From positions 1-64,000 of the forward strand of contig JAFXVJ010000043.1 in the NCBI GenBank assembly GCA_017524615.1: DNA of 64,000 bases. Direction: 5' to 3'. A model generated the notes under the pieces. That model worked only from the letters and a program-made list of their open reading frames with translations, had not been told where the DNA came from and did no database searches. Origin of the DNA: Clostridia bacterium. Its GTDB lineage: Bacteria; Bacillota; Clostridia; Christensenellales; Aristaeellaceae. Numbering within the stretch: position 1 is the stretch's first letter; each line of letters opens with the position of its first letter. A program made the position numbers and the translations under genes. Shown here in pieces: positions 35,291-43,466 of the stretch.

Positions 35291-36223
35291 TCAATCGGCG
35301 AACAGCGGTGTGGACAGATACCTGTCGCCGGTGTCGGGCAAAAGCGCCACGATGGTCTTGCCCGCGTTTTCGGGACGCTTGGCCAGCTCAATGGCCGCCC
35401 AAGCAGCAGCGCCCGAGGAAATGCCCACCAGCACGCCCTCTTTTTTACCGATCTGCTTTCCGGCGGCGAAGGCGTCTTCGTTCGCCACGGGGATGATCTC
35501 GTCATAAACGCCCGTATCAAGCACCTGAGGCACGAAGCCTGCGCCGATGCCCTGGATCTTGTGGGGGCCTGCGGTGCCCTGGCTGAGCACGGGGGAGGAG
35601 GCGGGCTCCACGGCCACCACCTTCACGGCGGGGTTCTTTTCCTTCAGGAATTTGCCCGTGCCGGTGATGGTGCCGCCGGTGCCCACGCCGGCCACGAAGA
35701 TATCCACTTTCCCATCGGTATCCTGCCAGATTTCGGGGCCTGTGGTGGCGTAATGGATGGCCGGATTGGCGGGATTGACGAACTGGCCGGGAATGAAGCT
35801 GCCGGGGATCTGAGCGGCCAGTTCATCGGCCTTGGCGATGGCGCCCTTCATGCCCTTGGCGCCTTCGGTGAGCACCAATTCAGCGCCGTAGGCCTTCATC
35901 AGCTGGCGGCGCTCCACGCTCATGGTGTCGGGCATGACGATGATGATGCGGTATCCGCGGGCGGCGGCCACGGCGGCCAGGCCGATGCCGGTGTTGCCGG
36001 AGGTGGGCTCAATGATGGTGGCGCCGGGCTTCAGCAGGCCCTTATTTTCCGCGTCATCGATCATGGCCTTGGCGATGCGGTCCTTCACCGATCCGGCAGG
36101 ATTGAAGTATTCCAGCTTGGCCAGCACCTTGGCCTTCAGGTTCAGTTCGTTTTCAATATGGCTCAGCTCCAGCAGCGGGGTGCCGCCAATCAGCTGGTCG
36201 GCAGATGTATACGTACGGCTCAT
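35291..36223 (-). CDS. cysK: Cysteine synthase A (O-acetylserine sulfhydrylase)
   Basis: A 310-residue PLP enzyme that makes cysteine from O-acetylserine and sulfide. The PLP lysine lies in NPAGSVKDR (about 42-50). [10 protein letters not shown] binds substrate, and [15 protein letters not shown] holds the cofactor phosphate. GGAGGATG sets the start at [10 protein letters not shown]. It diverges from an Rrf2 regulator, and its promoter carries an inverted repeat that is a likely operator, so sulfur- or iron-sulfur-responsive control is probable. In Bacillus, CysK also forms a complex with the Rrf2 protein CymR. Confidence 0.95.
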   Translation of the reverse strand: MSRTYTSADQLIGGTPLLELSHIENELNLKAKVLAKLEYFNPAGSVKDRIAKAMIDDAENKGLLKPGATIIEPTSGNTGIGLAAVAAARGYRIIIVMPDTMSVERRQLMKAYGAELVLTEGAKGMKGAIAKADELAAQIPGSFIPGQFVNPANPAIHYATTGPEIWQDTDGKVDIFVAGVGTGGTITGTGKFLKEKNPAVKVVAVEPASSPVLSQGTAGPHKIQGIGAGFVPQVLDTGVYDEIIPVANEDAFAAGKQIGKKEGVLVGISSGAAAWAAIELAKRPENAGKTIVALLPDTGDRYLSTPLFAD

Positions 36224-36311
36224 GATTTCATCCTCCATTTATTCTTTAATGATTTCCGGGAAAAAACACTGTCCGCATCAACATCGCCTGATCCTTGCGC
36301 AGTTCATCTGA

Positions 36312-36370
36312 ATAACCCACCTTTCAAATAGGTTTATCGGCATTATAGAAGGACCGGAGCGGATTGTCAA
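36312..36370 (-). promoter_or_regulatory. Perfect cysK promoter with candidate Rrf2 operator
   Basis: On the minus strand, TTGACA (36370-36365), a 17-bp spacer and TATAAT (36347-36342) match both consensus boxes. Directly downstream, over the expected +1, lies an imperfect inverted repeat ATAAnCC...GGnTTAT (36337-36312), close to known CymR-type sites. A regulator bound here would block transcription. Confidence 0.75.
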
Positions 36371-36463
36371 GGGGGAAAAAGAAAAAAACTGGATACTTTC
36401 GGCGGATATACTGTAAAAAAACAATGGCCGATCTCTCCTCGGCCGAACAGAAACAAAAAACAA

Positions 36464-36498
36464 TTGAAATCCCACTTACCCTCCTGTATAATGGGTTA
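36464..36498 (+). promoter_or_regulatory. Promoter of the Rrf2 gene with a shared half-site
   Basis: TTGAAA, a 17-bp spacer, and TATAAT (36487-36492), overlapped by TGGGTTA (36492-36498). The same heptamer occurs in the cysK operator (minus strand). This suggests autoregulation. Confidence 0.7.
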
Positions 36499-36520
36499 AA
36501 CCGGAAAGGGGGAGACGACA

Positions 36521-37033
36521 ATGATGATGATTTCCACGCGTGGGCGATATGCGCTGCGGGTGATGGCTGACATGGCGCAGCATGGCCGGGACGGGTATCT
36601 TCCGCTGAAGGAAATCGCGGACCGGCAGGAAATATCCGAAAAATATCTGGAAAGCATTCTGATGATCCTGGTTCGCCAGGGCCTGCTGACCGGCGTGCGG
36701 GGCAAAGGCGGAGGATACCGCCTCACCCGGCCGCCCGAAGCATATACCGTGGGGGAGATCCTGCGCCTCTCCGAGGGAAGCCTGGCCCCTGTTGCCTGCC
36801 TGGAGGAGGGAGCCGATCCCTGTCCCCGGCGGGAAAAATGCGTCACGCTGCCGATGTGGAAGCGGCTGGACGATTTGATCCGGCAGTTTTTCGATGGGAT
36901 CACTTTGAAGGATTTGATGGCCTCGCCCGGGAAGCCTGACGCGATTCTTCCGGAGATCAACGCCCCGGCAGAGGCCTCCGCGGCCCCGTATCCCGCCGGA
37001 AAACAGGAAAAATCCCAGAGAAAGCACGAATGA
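36521..37033 (+). CDS. Rrf2 family transcriptional regulator (IscR/CymR-like)
   Basis: A 170-residue DNA-binding protein. The winged helix is at about 5-70 (STRGRYALRVMADMA, then VRGKGGGYRLTR). Three cysteines follow as C93-x7-C101-x5-C107, near the IscR/NsrR iron-sulfur ligand pattern. Bacillus CymR lacks such ligands. Its position divergent from cysK and the shared operator half-site suggest control of cysteine synthesis in response to sulfur or cluster status. The last 35 residues are a low-complexity tail. Several ATG codons open the gene; the first is listed. Confidence 0.9.
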   Translation: MMMISTRGRYALRVMADMAQHGRDGYLPLKEIADRQEISEKYLESILMILVRQGLLTGVRGKGGGYRLTRPPEAYTVGEILRLSEGSLAPVACLEEGADPCPRREKCVTLPMWKRLDDLIRQFFDGITLKDLMASPGKPDAILPEINAPAEASAAPYPAGKQEKSQRKHE

Positions 37034-37057
37034 TCTCTGGGATTCATGGGATGTTTT
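37011..37057. terminator. Bidirectional terminator between rrf2 and dnaA
   Basis: AATCCCAGAGA (37011-37021) and TCTCTGGGATT (37034-37044) form a perfect 11-bp stem. TTTTT follows on the minus strand and a GTTTTT tract on the plus strand. It overlaps the rrf2 stop. Confidence 0.85.
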
Positions 37058-37106
37058 TCGCTGTGGCCTTCAGCCGCTTTGCACGGCAGGGGGGAGGACA
37101 CCTTCC

Positions 37107-38444
37107 TCAACGCTCCTGCAATTGCTGCATCAGATCGCTGACCAGGGTGCTCAGCGCGGGGGAGGATTTCATTTCCAGGGATACCTTTTGGCAGGCGTGG
37201 TTCACCGTGGAGTGATCCCGTCCGCCAAAGGAGGAGCCGATCATGGTGAGCGGCGCGCCCACGATTTCCCGGGCGATATACATGGCGATTTGACGGGGAA
37301 CGGCCACATCGCGGCTGCGGCGGGGGCCCTTCAGATCATCCACCGACACGCTGTAGTAGGTGGCTACCGCGTCCATCACATCCTCGCAGGTGACCCGCCG
37401 GGGCTCGCTGCGGGCAAAGATCTCCTTCAGCGCTTCCTCCGCCAGCGCCCGGTCCACCGGACGCCCGGTCAGGGAGGAATAGGCCACCAGGCGGGTCAGG
37501 CAGCCCTCCAGCTCCCGGATGTTGCTGGACACCCGTTCGGCGATCATGGTGAGCACTTCCGTGTCCACGTTCAGCAGTTCGTCCTCGGCCTTCTTTTGCA
37601 GGATGGCCACGCGGGTTTCCAGGTCGGGCTTGGTGATATCGGCAATAAGCCCCCACTCAAACCGGCTGCGCAGGCGCTCCTCTAACTTGGCGATTTCCCG
37701 GGGCGGTTTATCGGAGCTGAGGATGATCTGCTTTCCGGCGGTATGCAGCGCGTTGAACGTGTGGAAGAATTCTTCCTGGGTGCCTGTTTTGCCGGTGAGG
37801 AACTGGATATCGTCCACCATCAGCACGTCGATGTTCCGGTATTTTTCCCGGAATTCGGCCTGGGTGCGCTTATTGAGGGAATTGACCATTTCGTTCATGA
37901 AGATTTCACTGGTGACGTACTTCACCCGCAATGTGGGCTTCTGGGACAGCATATAATGGCCGATGGCGTGCATCAGATGGGTTTTGCCCAGGCCCACGCC
38001 GCCGTAAATGAACAGGGGATTATAAGCGTCCGCGGGGGATTCCGCCACCGCCAGGGACGCCGCGTGGGCAAAGCGATTGTTGTTGCCCACCACGAAGGTG
38101 TCAAAGGTGTATTTGGGATTCAGGCTGGATTCGTCCGCCGGCTTGTTGTCCGGGGTGATGCCCGCCCGGTACTCATCCGCTTGGGACGGGGTGAGGATGT
38201 GGGCCGTGATGGGCTTGCCCACCACCTGGGACAGGGAATTGCTGATCAGCAGGGAATAACGGGGCACCACGAACTGATGGAAAAAATCCGTGACGGCCTC
38301 GATAAAAAACTGATCGCCGGAATACCCCAGCGGGCGCAGCGAGGTTTTGATCCAAGTGTTGTATGTAATGTCGGACATTTCAGCGCGCATGATGGCGCAC
38401 GCCTGGTCCCAAATCGCCTGTTTGTCCAATGTGCTCGCTCCCAT
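37107..38444 (-). CDS. dnaA: Chromosomal replication initiator protein DnaA
   Basis: A 445-residue AAA+ protein that binds DnaA boxes and opens oriC. Domain I is at about 1-80. Walker A is GGVGLGKTH (about 154), Walker B VLMVDDIQFL, and the C-terminal DNA-binding signature IGSSFGGRDHSTVNHA. The ATG at 38444 has only a weak ribosome site. A TTG 15 bases later (LDKQAIW) preceded by GGGAGCGAG is an alternative start. The gene is alone: dnaN does not follow, and the convergent rrf2 gene closes the unit. Confidence 0.96.
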   Translation of the reverse strand: MGASTLDKQAIWDQACAIMRAEMSDITYNTWIKTSLRPLGYSGDQFFIEAVTDFFHQFVVPRYSLLISNSLSQVVGKPITAHILTPSQADEYRAGITPDNKPADESSLNPKYTFDTFVVGNNNRFAHAASLAVAESPADAYNPLFIYGGVGLGKTHLMHAIGHYMLSQKPTLRVKYVTSEIFMNEMVNSLNKRTQAEFREKYRNIDVLMVDDIQFLTGKTGTQEEFFHTFNALHTAGKQIILSSDKPPREIAKLEERLRSRFEWGLIADITKPDLETRVAILQKKAEDELLNVDTEVLTMIAERVSSNIRELEGCLTRLVAYSSLTGRPVDRALAEEALKEIFARSEPRRVTCEDVMDAVATYYSVSVDDLKGPRRSRDVAVPRQIAMYIAREIVGAPLTMIGSSFGGRDHSTVNHACQKVSLEMKSSPALSTLVSDLMQQLQER

Positions 38445-38519
38445 TTCTTTTGCGCGGTTTCTGCATGTTTATTTGCGGCCCTTTTCGCTGAAAAGCGGAA
38501 AAAAGAACACCCGGCAGCA

Positions 38520-38830
38520 ATCATCCATGCGGCAGGATGTGGATAACTTTTTGTGGAAAACTCTTTTCCAGATCAACCACGCCCTTATCATAGCAGATTT
38601 CATGTTTTTTTTCAAGAGGAACACCGCCTTGCCTCCCCCTTTCCCCGAAGGAAAGAAAATAGAACTGTTGATAACTTTTATTCAACCAATGGTATGACCC
38701 TTCCGTTGCCGCCACAATTTATGGAACCGTTGCCGTCTGAAAATGAAAATTTATCCAATTTATTTATATTTATTCAATATTATTAAATTTCTGGTGCAAA
38801 TTCTTCTTATTTGGGAAATATTTCTATACA
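38520..38830. other. oriC: Probable chromosomal replication origin (oriC)
   Basis: Just upstream of dnaA there is a perfect DnaA box TGTGGATAA (38538-38546). One-mismatch boxes are TGTGGAAAA (38552-38560) and TGTTGATAA (38666-38674). Looser boxes are TTATTCAAC (38678), TTATCCAAT (38751) and TTATTCAAT (38770). A stretch of about 90 bp at 38737-38827 is strikingly AT-rich in a GC-rich genome and is the likely unwinding element. No gene is present. Partition genes lie just beyond. Confidence 0.8.
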
Positions 38831-38919
38831 CGGCTGAAAAGAACCTGGGCCGGACAGGCAGCCGGCCTGAAAAACGGAGGGGCAAAGCACGGAAGGGAGC
38901 CGGGACACGGGAAAAAGGT

Positions 38920-39218
38920 GTTCTTCACAGATTGTCAGAGAAACGAAAACCCTTCGGTGTCATCCCGAGCGAAGCGCAGCCGAGGGATCTATGCGTGAAT
39001 CGTTAACCCGGCAAGCAGATCTTTCGACTCCGTTCCGCTCTCGCTCCACTCCGCTCAAGATGACATGATACTATTCTCAGAAAAAACATTTATCATTTTT
39101 GAGCGTCTTTTTCCGCCTTGGCGGGGCTTCATTCCGGCCAACGCAGCGCTGCCACGTCTCCCTTCGTTAGAATAGTATGAAAGACTGATTCTTTCTCCCT
39201 GACTTTCCGTGAAGAATC
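38920..39218. repeat. Type B hairpin element, copy B3, interrupted by a TIR element
   Basis: Ends are GTTCTTCACAGA and CCGTGAAGAATC. Without the inserted 39068-39178 unit, the rest aligns with B1 and B2 over about 190 bp. It lies in the 850-bp gap between oriC and parB. Nothing else is seen in 39219-39305. Confidence 0.78.
39068..39178. mobile_element. 111-bp TIR element nested in B3
   Basis: It begins ATACTATTCT and ends AGAATAGTAT, perfect 10-bp inverted repeats identical to those of the 34461-35027 element. Its interior resembles the left 100 bases of that element (shared AACGCAGCGCTGC and CTTCGTT) and then jumps straight to the right end. It is therefore an internal-deletion form. It splits B3 at a point where B1 and B2 are continuous. 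Confidence 0.72.
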
Positions 39219-39305
39219 AAAAAAGGGCACGCTCAGCGCGCCCACTGTCTCCTCCGCGCGATTCTTCCCGTCAGGGATATCTGCGCTGCCATTTTTCCAT
39301 ACGGC

Positions 39306-40154
39306 TCAATGCCCTTCCAGCTGCTCCAGGCACTGGTACAGGTGCTCCAATTCATCTTCGCTGTAGTATTGCAGGATGATCCTGCCCTTTTTCCGGCTGC
39401 CCTGCAGGGTGGTGCGCAGGCCCAGGGTTTCCCGCATGCGGTTTTCCATATCCTGCAATTCCAGCGGCAACGGCTTGGGGGCGGCTTTTTTCCGGATGAC
39501 GGGCAGCGGCTGGGCCGCCAGCTTTTCCAGCGCCCGCACGCTGAGCCCCTCCAGGACGGTCCTTTCCGCCAGGGCGATCTGGCGCTGCTCCTCCTCAACG
39601 CCCGCCAGCACCCGGGCGTGGCCCGCGCTGAGGCGGCCCTCGATCACGTCCTGCTGCACGGACGCGGGCAGGTTCAGCAGCCGCAGCAGATTCGCCACCG
39701 CCGGGCGGGATTTGCCCAGCCGCTTGGCAGCCTGTTCCTGGGTGTAGTTGCAGGCGTCCATCAGCTGACGCACAGCGGCGGCTTCCTCGATCGGGTTCAG
39801 ATCCTCCCGCTGGATATTTTCGATCAGCGCCGCTTCCATCTGCTCTTCCGGGGTAAAATTCCGCACGATGCAGGGCACCGCGTCCAATCCGGCGATCCGG
39901 GCGGCGCGGAACCGGCGTTCTCCGGCGACGATGCGGTATCGTCCGTTTTGCTCCACCACCAGCAGCGGCTGCAGCACGCCCGCTTCCCGGATGGAATCGG
40001 CCAGGGTCTGCAGCCCGGCCTCGTCAAAATCCCGCCGGGGCTGGTCCGGGTTCCGGTCCAGTTCCGTGATGGCGATCATGCTGACTGTATTTTCTGAATC
40101 GTTGGGTTCGGGCAGCAGGGCATCCAGCCCCCGGCCCAGGCCGGTTTTCTTCAT
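39306..40154 (-). CDS. parB: Chromosome partitioning protein ParB
   Basis: A 282-residue ParB/Spo0J protein that loads at parS sites and spreads as a CTP-dependent clamp. The start MKKTGLGRGLDALL has AAAGGAGAAA upstream and keeps the N-terminal ParA-stimulating peptide. The CTPase motifs are intact: LQPLLVV, VAGERRFRAA and ALIENIQREDLNPIEEA. The HTH is at about 140-165 (TQEQAAKRLGKSRPAVANLL), then a C-terminal dimer domain. It is separated from parA by 240 bp, an unusually long gap. Confidence 0.95.
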   Translation of the reverse strand: MKKTGLGRGLDALLPEPNDSENTVSMIAITELDRNPDQPRRDFDEAGLQTLADSIREAGVLQPLLVVEQNGRYRIVAGERRFRAARIAGLDAVPCIVRNFTPEEQMEAALIENIQREDLNPIEEAAAVRQLMDACNYTQEQAAKRLGKSRPAVANLLRLLNLPASVQQDVIEGRLSAGHARVLAGVEEEQRQIALAERTVLEGLSVRALEKLAAQPLPVIRKKAAPKPLPLELQDMENRMRETLGLRTTLQGSRKKGRIILQYYSEDELEHLYQCLEQLEGH

Positions 40155-40207
40155 GGGCGTTTCTCCTTTGGCGGACGCGCCGCGATACTCGTGATACAAA
40201 AGGATGC

Positions 40208-40227
40208 TGCGGCATGCGCATGCCGCA
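40208..40227. promoter_or_regulatory. Perfect 20-bp palindrome in the parA-parB gap
   Basis: TGCGGCATGC is followed directly by its reverse complement GCATGCCGCA. It lies 54 bp upstream of parB. A second perfect palindrome, ATCGGATCCGAT, is at 40287-40298. Neither matches the parS consensus. An operator or partition site is possible. Confidence 0.45.
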
Positions 40228-40371
40228 ATCAGGGTGCCGCAAAGACGTGTCTGACGCGCCGCGGCTCCGGGCGGCATCGGCGTCCGATCGGATCCGATGC
40301 ATCGATTCCTTCCAATAAATGAGGCAACTGTCCAGCGCGCGACCGAACAGATACAAATAAACGACATTTTG

Positions 40372-40398
40372 ATAACCGCGCAAGCCGCGCGCGGTTAT
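40372..40398 (-). terminator. Hairpin overlapping the parA stop codon
   Basis: ATAACCGCGC and GCGCGGTTAT form a perfect 10-bp stem with a 7-base loop, but no T-run follows. It may attenuate parB expression or stabilise the parA end. Confidence 0.4.
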
Positions 40399-41153
40399 TT
40401 GTTGCGCCGGATGACTTCCTGGGCCAGCGCTCTGTATGCCTCCGCGCCGGTGCTGCGGTTATCGTACAGATTGACGGGCAGGCCGTGGCTGGGCGCCTCG
40501 CCCAGGCGCACGTTCCGGGGCACGGTGGTGGCAAACACCTTTTGCCGGAAATGCTTTTTCACCTCCGCCACCACCTGCAGGCCCAGGTTGGTGCGTCCGT
40601 CCAGCATGGTCAGCAGCACACCTTCGATTTCCAGGGTGGGGTTCAGCCCTTTCTTCACCCGCTGAATGGTGTTCATCAGGGCGGTCACGCCCTCCAGCGC
40701 GTAATATTCGCACTGAATGGGGATCAGGATGCTTTGGGCGGCGGTGAGCGCGTTGACGGTGAGCAGGCCCAGGGAAGGCGGACAGTCAATGATGAGGAAA
40801 TCAAAGCCCTGCTTCACGCTTTCCAGCGCCGCCCGCATGCGGTATTCCCGGCGGTCCAGGCCGGCCAGCTCCAATTCGGCGCCGGCCAGACGGATATCGG
40901 CAGGCGCTACCAGCAAATGCTTTTGTTTGGTTTTTTCCAGGATGCTGTCCAAGGTGCATTCGCTCAGCAGCGCTTCATACACCGTTTTCTTGCCGGCCCG
41001 CACGCCCAGACCGCTGGAAGCGTTGCCCTGGGGATCCATGTCCACCAGCAGCGTTTGTTTGCCTGCCTCGGCCAGGCAGGCCGCCAGGTTGACGGCCGTG
41101 GTGGTTTTGCCCACCCCGCCCTTCTGATTGGCAACGCAAATGATTTTACTCAA
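40395..41153 (-). CDS. parA: Chromosome partitioning ATPase ParA/Soj
   Basis: A 252-residue deviant Walker ATPase. Its P-loop is KGGVGKTTTAVNLA (about 11-24) with the signature lysine at about 11. Other motifs are LLVDMDPQGNAS and the switch FLIIDCPPSLG. It forms DNA-bound dimers that ParB-parS complexes follow, and in Bacillus also tunes DnaA. The gene follows a 158-residue unknown gene by 42 bp and precedes parB, all reading toward oriC. Confidence 0.95.
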   Translation of the reverse strand: MSKIICVANQKGGVGKTTTAVNLAACLAEAGKQTLLVDMDPQGNASSGLGVRAGKKTVYEALLSECTLDSILEKTKQKHLLVAPADIRLAGAELELAGLDRREYRMRAALESVKQGFDFLIIDCPPSLGLLTVNALTAAQSILIPIQCEYYALEGVTALMNTIQRVKKGLNPTLEIEGVLLTMLDGRTNLGLQVVAEVKKHFRQKVFATTVPRNVRLGEAPSHGLPVNLYDNRSTGAEAYRALAQEVIRRNK

Positions 41154-41195
41154 CGCAATGATCCTTCCTCAGTTTTCCTGCGTCCCGCCGGGCGA

Positions 41196-41672
41196 TCAGC
41201 GCAGCCACTGCCGCCAGCGGAACGGGGGATAGCAGTTTTTTGCCACGGAGGCAATGGCGTCCAATTCCGCGTCCGCCTGCAGCGGCGCGAAGCGGGTGTA
41301 CAGCGCCCGCAGGACGGACAGGCTGGCGTGTCCCATGGAATAGGACCGCAGAAGATTCAAATGGGCACTGTCCACGGGGAATTCCTCAAACACCGGCAGC
41401 AGCAGCTCATCGGCCATCACCGAAAAGTCCTCCACCCGGATGCGCACCCAGTCTCCCTCCGGCAGCTGGATCAGCATCTGGCCCCGGGTGGCCTGGTGCA
41501 CGGCGCGGAACAGCAGGCTGTCGATCTCCTGGGCCAGGGCGCTGATTTCCTGCCGGGGCGAATAGGCGTTCAGCCGGGAGGCAATATCGGCCATCATGGG
41601 CATCAGCGCCTGGGTCAGCCGCGCGCCAAGCCAGGGCTCAAGCACCATCATGACCTGCGCCTGGGAAATCAT
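41196..41672 (-). CDS. Unknown protein upstream of parA
   Basis: A 158-residue, mostly helical soluble protein starting MISQAQVMMVLEPWLG after GGAGGAGG. A region of Leu/Ala-rich helices (LGARLTQALMPMMADIASRL, then LAQEIDSLLFRAV) is followed by a short beta segment (MLIQLPEGDWVRIRVEDF) and more helix. I recognise no domain. Its 42-bp distance to parA on the same strand suggests one transcript and possibly a role in origin or chromosome handling. This is inference from position only. Confidence 0.7.
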   Translation of the reverse strand: MISQAQVMMVLEPWLGARLTQALMPMMADIASRLNAYSPRQEISALAQEIDSLLFRAVHQATRGQMLIQLPEGDWVRIRVEDFSVMADELLLPVFEEFPVDSAHLNLLRSYSMGHASLSVLRALYTRFAPLQADAELDAIASVAKNCYPPFRWRQWLR

Positions 41673-41840
41673 GGCCTTCGCCTCCTCCCTGCATCCTTCA
41701 CGATACCACACTCCGCCAGGTTTGTCCAGCATTCGCGGCCCATTCCGGAAAAATTTCGATCCGTGTCGAAAACCGAAAAAACGAAAAAAGCGCCGGGAGC
41801 AAAGCGCGCGCGTGCACAGCAAATGTTTCCGGAGAAAGAT

Positions 41841-41869
41841 TTGCATTCTGGAGGAAGGTATGCTATAAT
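41841..41869 (+). promoter_or_regulatory. Promoter for the CorC/HlyC-type gene
   Basis: TTGCAT, a 17-bp spacer, and TATAAT, about 34 bp before the TTG start. Confidence 0.8.
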
Positions 41870-41902
41870 ACTTCCACCTTGTTTTATTGGGAGGGAATTT
41901 CC

Positions 41903-43252
41903 TTGGAAGACCCGGTTGGCCGATGGTTGATTGAAATCTCGCTGCTTTTTCTGTGCGCCCTGCTGAGCCTGATGCAGTCGGCGCTGACAAACGCAAATGA
42001 CGGCAAGCTGCGCGCCGCTGCCGCCGATGGCGACGGACGGGCAAAAAAGCTTGTGCCCTTATTGGAGCGGACCGGCCCCGTGATTGCGCTGCGCGGGCTG
42101 CGGACGCTTTTTCTCTTGCTGTTCGCGGCCCTGGGCGTCAAAACCTGCCAGCAGGGCGGCATGCGCTTTTCCCATGCGGCGTTGCTCTTCTGCCTGGCCG
42201 CGGCGCCGGTGATCATGATCCTGTGCAAGCTGACGCCGGACAGGATCGGCAAAAAGCGGGCGGATCATCTGGCACTGTCCCTGCGCCCGATCATTCAGCT
42301 GATCGACTGGGTGATGACGCCCTTTACCTGGCTGGAAGGCCTGTGCGCCCGGGGATTGGCCCAAGTGTTCGGCATTGACTTCCATGCCCGGGAGGAAGAG
42401 GTGACGGAGGAGGATATACGCGCCATGGTGGATATCGGCGAGGAATCTGGCGCCATTGAGAGCGACGAAAGGGAAATGATCAAAAACGTGTTCGACTTTG
42501 GCGATCTGACCGCTGCCGACTGCATGACCCACCGTACGGATGTGACCGCCCTGTGGATCAATGACGACGAAAAAACCATCCGCAACACCATCAAGGAAAG
42601 CGGCCTGAGCCGTTTCCCGGTGTACGATAAGGATATCGACGACATCGTGGGCGTGCTGTCCACCCGGGAATACCTGCTCAACGCGGGCGAAAAGCAGCCC
42701 AGGCCCCTGCGCGAACTGCTGCGGGCCCCGTATTTCGTGCCGGAGACCGTGCCCACCGACGTGCTGCTGCGCAATATGCAGCATGCCAAGACGCACATTG
42801 CCATCGTGGTGGATGAATACGGCGGCATGAGCGGCCTGGTGACCATGGAGGATCTGCTGGAGGAAATCGTGGGCAACATCTACGATGAATTCGATCCCGC
42901 CGAAGCCAGCGAGATCCAGCCCCTGGGGCCGGACACCTGGCGCATCAGCGGCACGGCGGATCTGGAAACCGTGGCGGAAACGCTGCGCGTGACCCTGCCC
43001 CAGGACGAGGATTACGATACGCTGGGCGGCCTGATCTTCAGCCGCTTTTCCTCCATCCCCGGGGATGGATCCACCCCCAGCCTGACCCTGTACGCCACCC
43101 CGGACGGGGAGGAACCGGAGGAGGGCGAAGCGGACCGGATCAGCATCCAGGTGGAATCCATCGTGGACCGCCGTATCGAATGGGCCCGGGTGACGGTGAT
43201 CCGCGCTGACGCAGAGGAACAGGAAAAGGAAGACAAGGAACAGAAGGAATGA
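41903..43252 (+). CDS. Hemolysin C/CorC family CNNM-type membrane protein
   Basis: A 449-residue protein using TTG after GGGAGGG at ideal spacing; the upstream in-frame TTG at 41879 has none. A DUF21 membrane domain (about 1-150, four hydrophobic stretches) is followed by two CBS domains (MTHRTDVTALWINDDE, then VPTDVLLRNMQHAKTHIAIVV-type core). The CorC_HlyC domain has DEYGGMSGLVTMEDLLEE and a C-terminal beta unit. Relatives export or sense Mg2+, so magnesium or cobalt homeostasis is likely. The C-terminus is a charged Glu/Lys tail. Confidence 0.9.
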   Translation: MEDPVGRWLIEISLLFLCALLSLMQSALTNANDGKLRAAAADGDGRAKKLVPLLERTGPVIALRGLRTLFLLLFAALGVKTCQQGGMRFSHAALLFCLAAAPVIMILCKLTPDRIGKKRADHLALSLRPIIQLIDWVMTPFTWLEGLCARGLAQVFGIDFHAREEEVTEEDIRAMVDIGEESGAIESDEREMIKNVFDFGDLTAADCMTHRTDVTALWINDDEKTIRNTIKESGLSRFPVYDKDIDDIVGVLSTREYLLNAGEKQPRPLRELLRAPYFVPETVPTDVLLRNMQHAKTHIAIVVDEYGGMSGLVTMEDLLEEIVGNIYDEFDPAEASEIQPLGPDTWRISGTADLETVAETLRVTLPQDEDYDTLGGLIFSRFSSIPGDGSTPSLTLYATPDGEEPEEGEADRISIQVESIVDRRIEWARVTVIRADAEEQEKEDKEQKE

Positions 43253-43466
43253 TTTTCTTCTGATGCGCGCGCCTTTTCCGCGCGGCGCTGCCGCGTCCTC
43301 CTTCCCTGGCTCCGTCAGAATGGAAAATCGATCCCAGGTTTAAGATGCTTTTGCCCGGGTCAGGCGATATCCGCTGTGAAATCCGCGGGGGCAGGGGTCC
43401 ATATACAGACGGGCGGAAGAGAGCGGAAAAAACGGTTTTCGCAATTGAAAGGAATGCAAATCCCCT

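Noticed and set aside
36224..36341. SAM or T-box riboswitch in the cysK leader
   Set aside because: The leader is about 110 bases, with no T-box GGTGG antiterminator, no terminator hairpin and no SAM-I core. A protein operator explains it better.
40184..40197. GATACTCGTGATAC as a parS site
   Set aside because: Only about 10 of 14 positions match the parS core and the arms are not palindromic. It is too weak to call.
40155..40367. N-terminal extension of ParB by about 70 residues
   Set aside because: The extension lacks family similarity, while MKKTGLGRGL after AAAGGAG is the standard ParB start.
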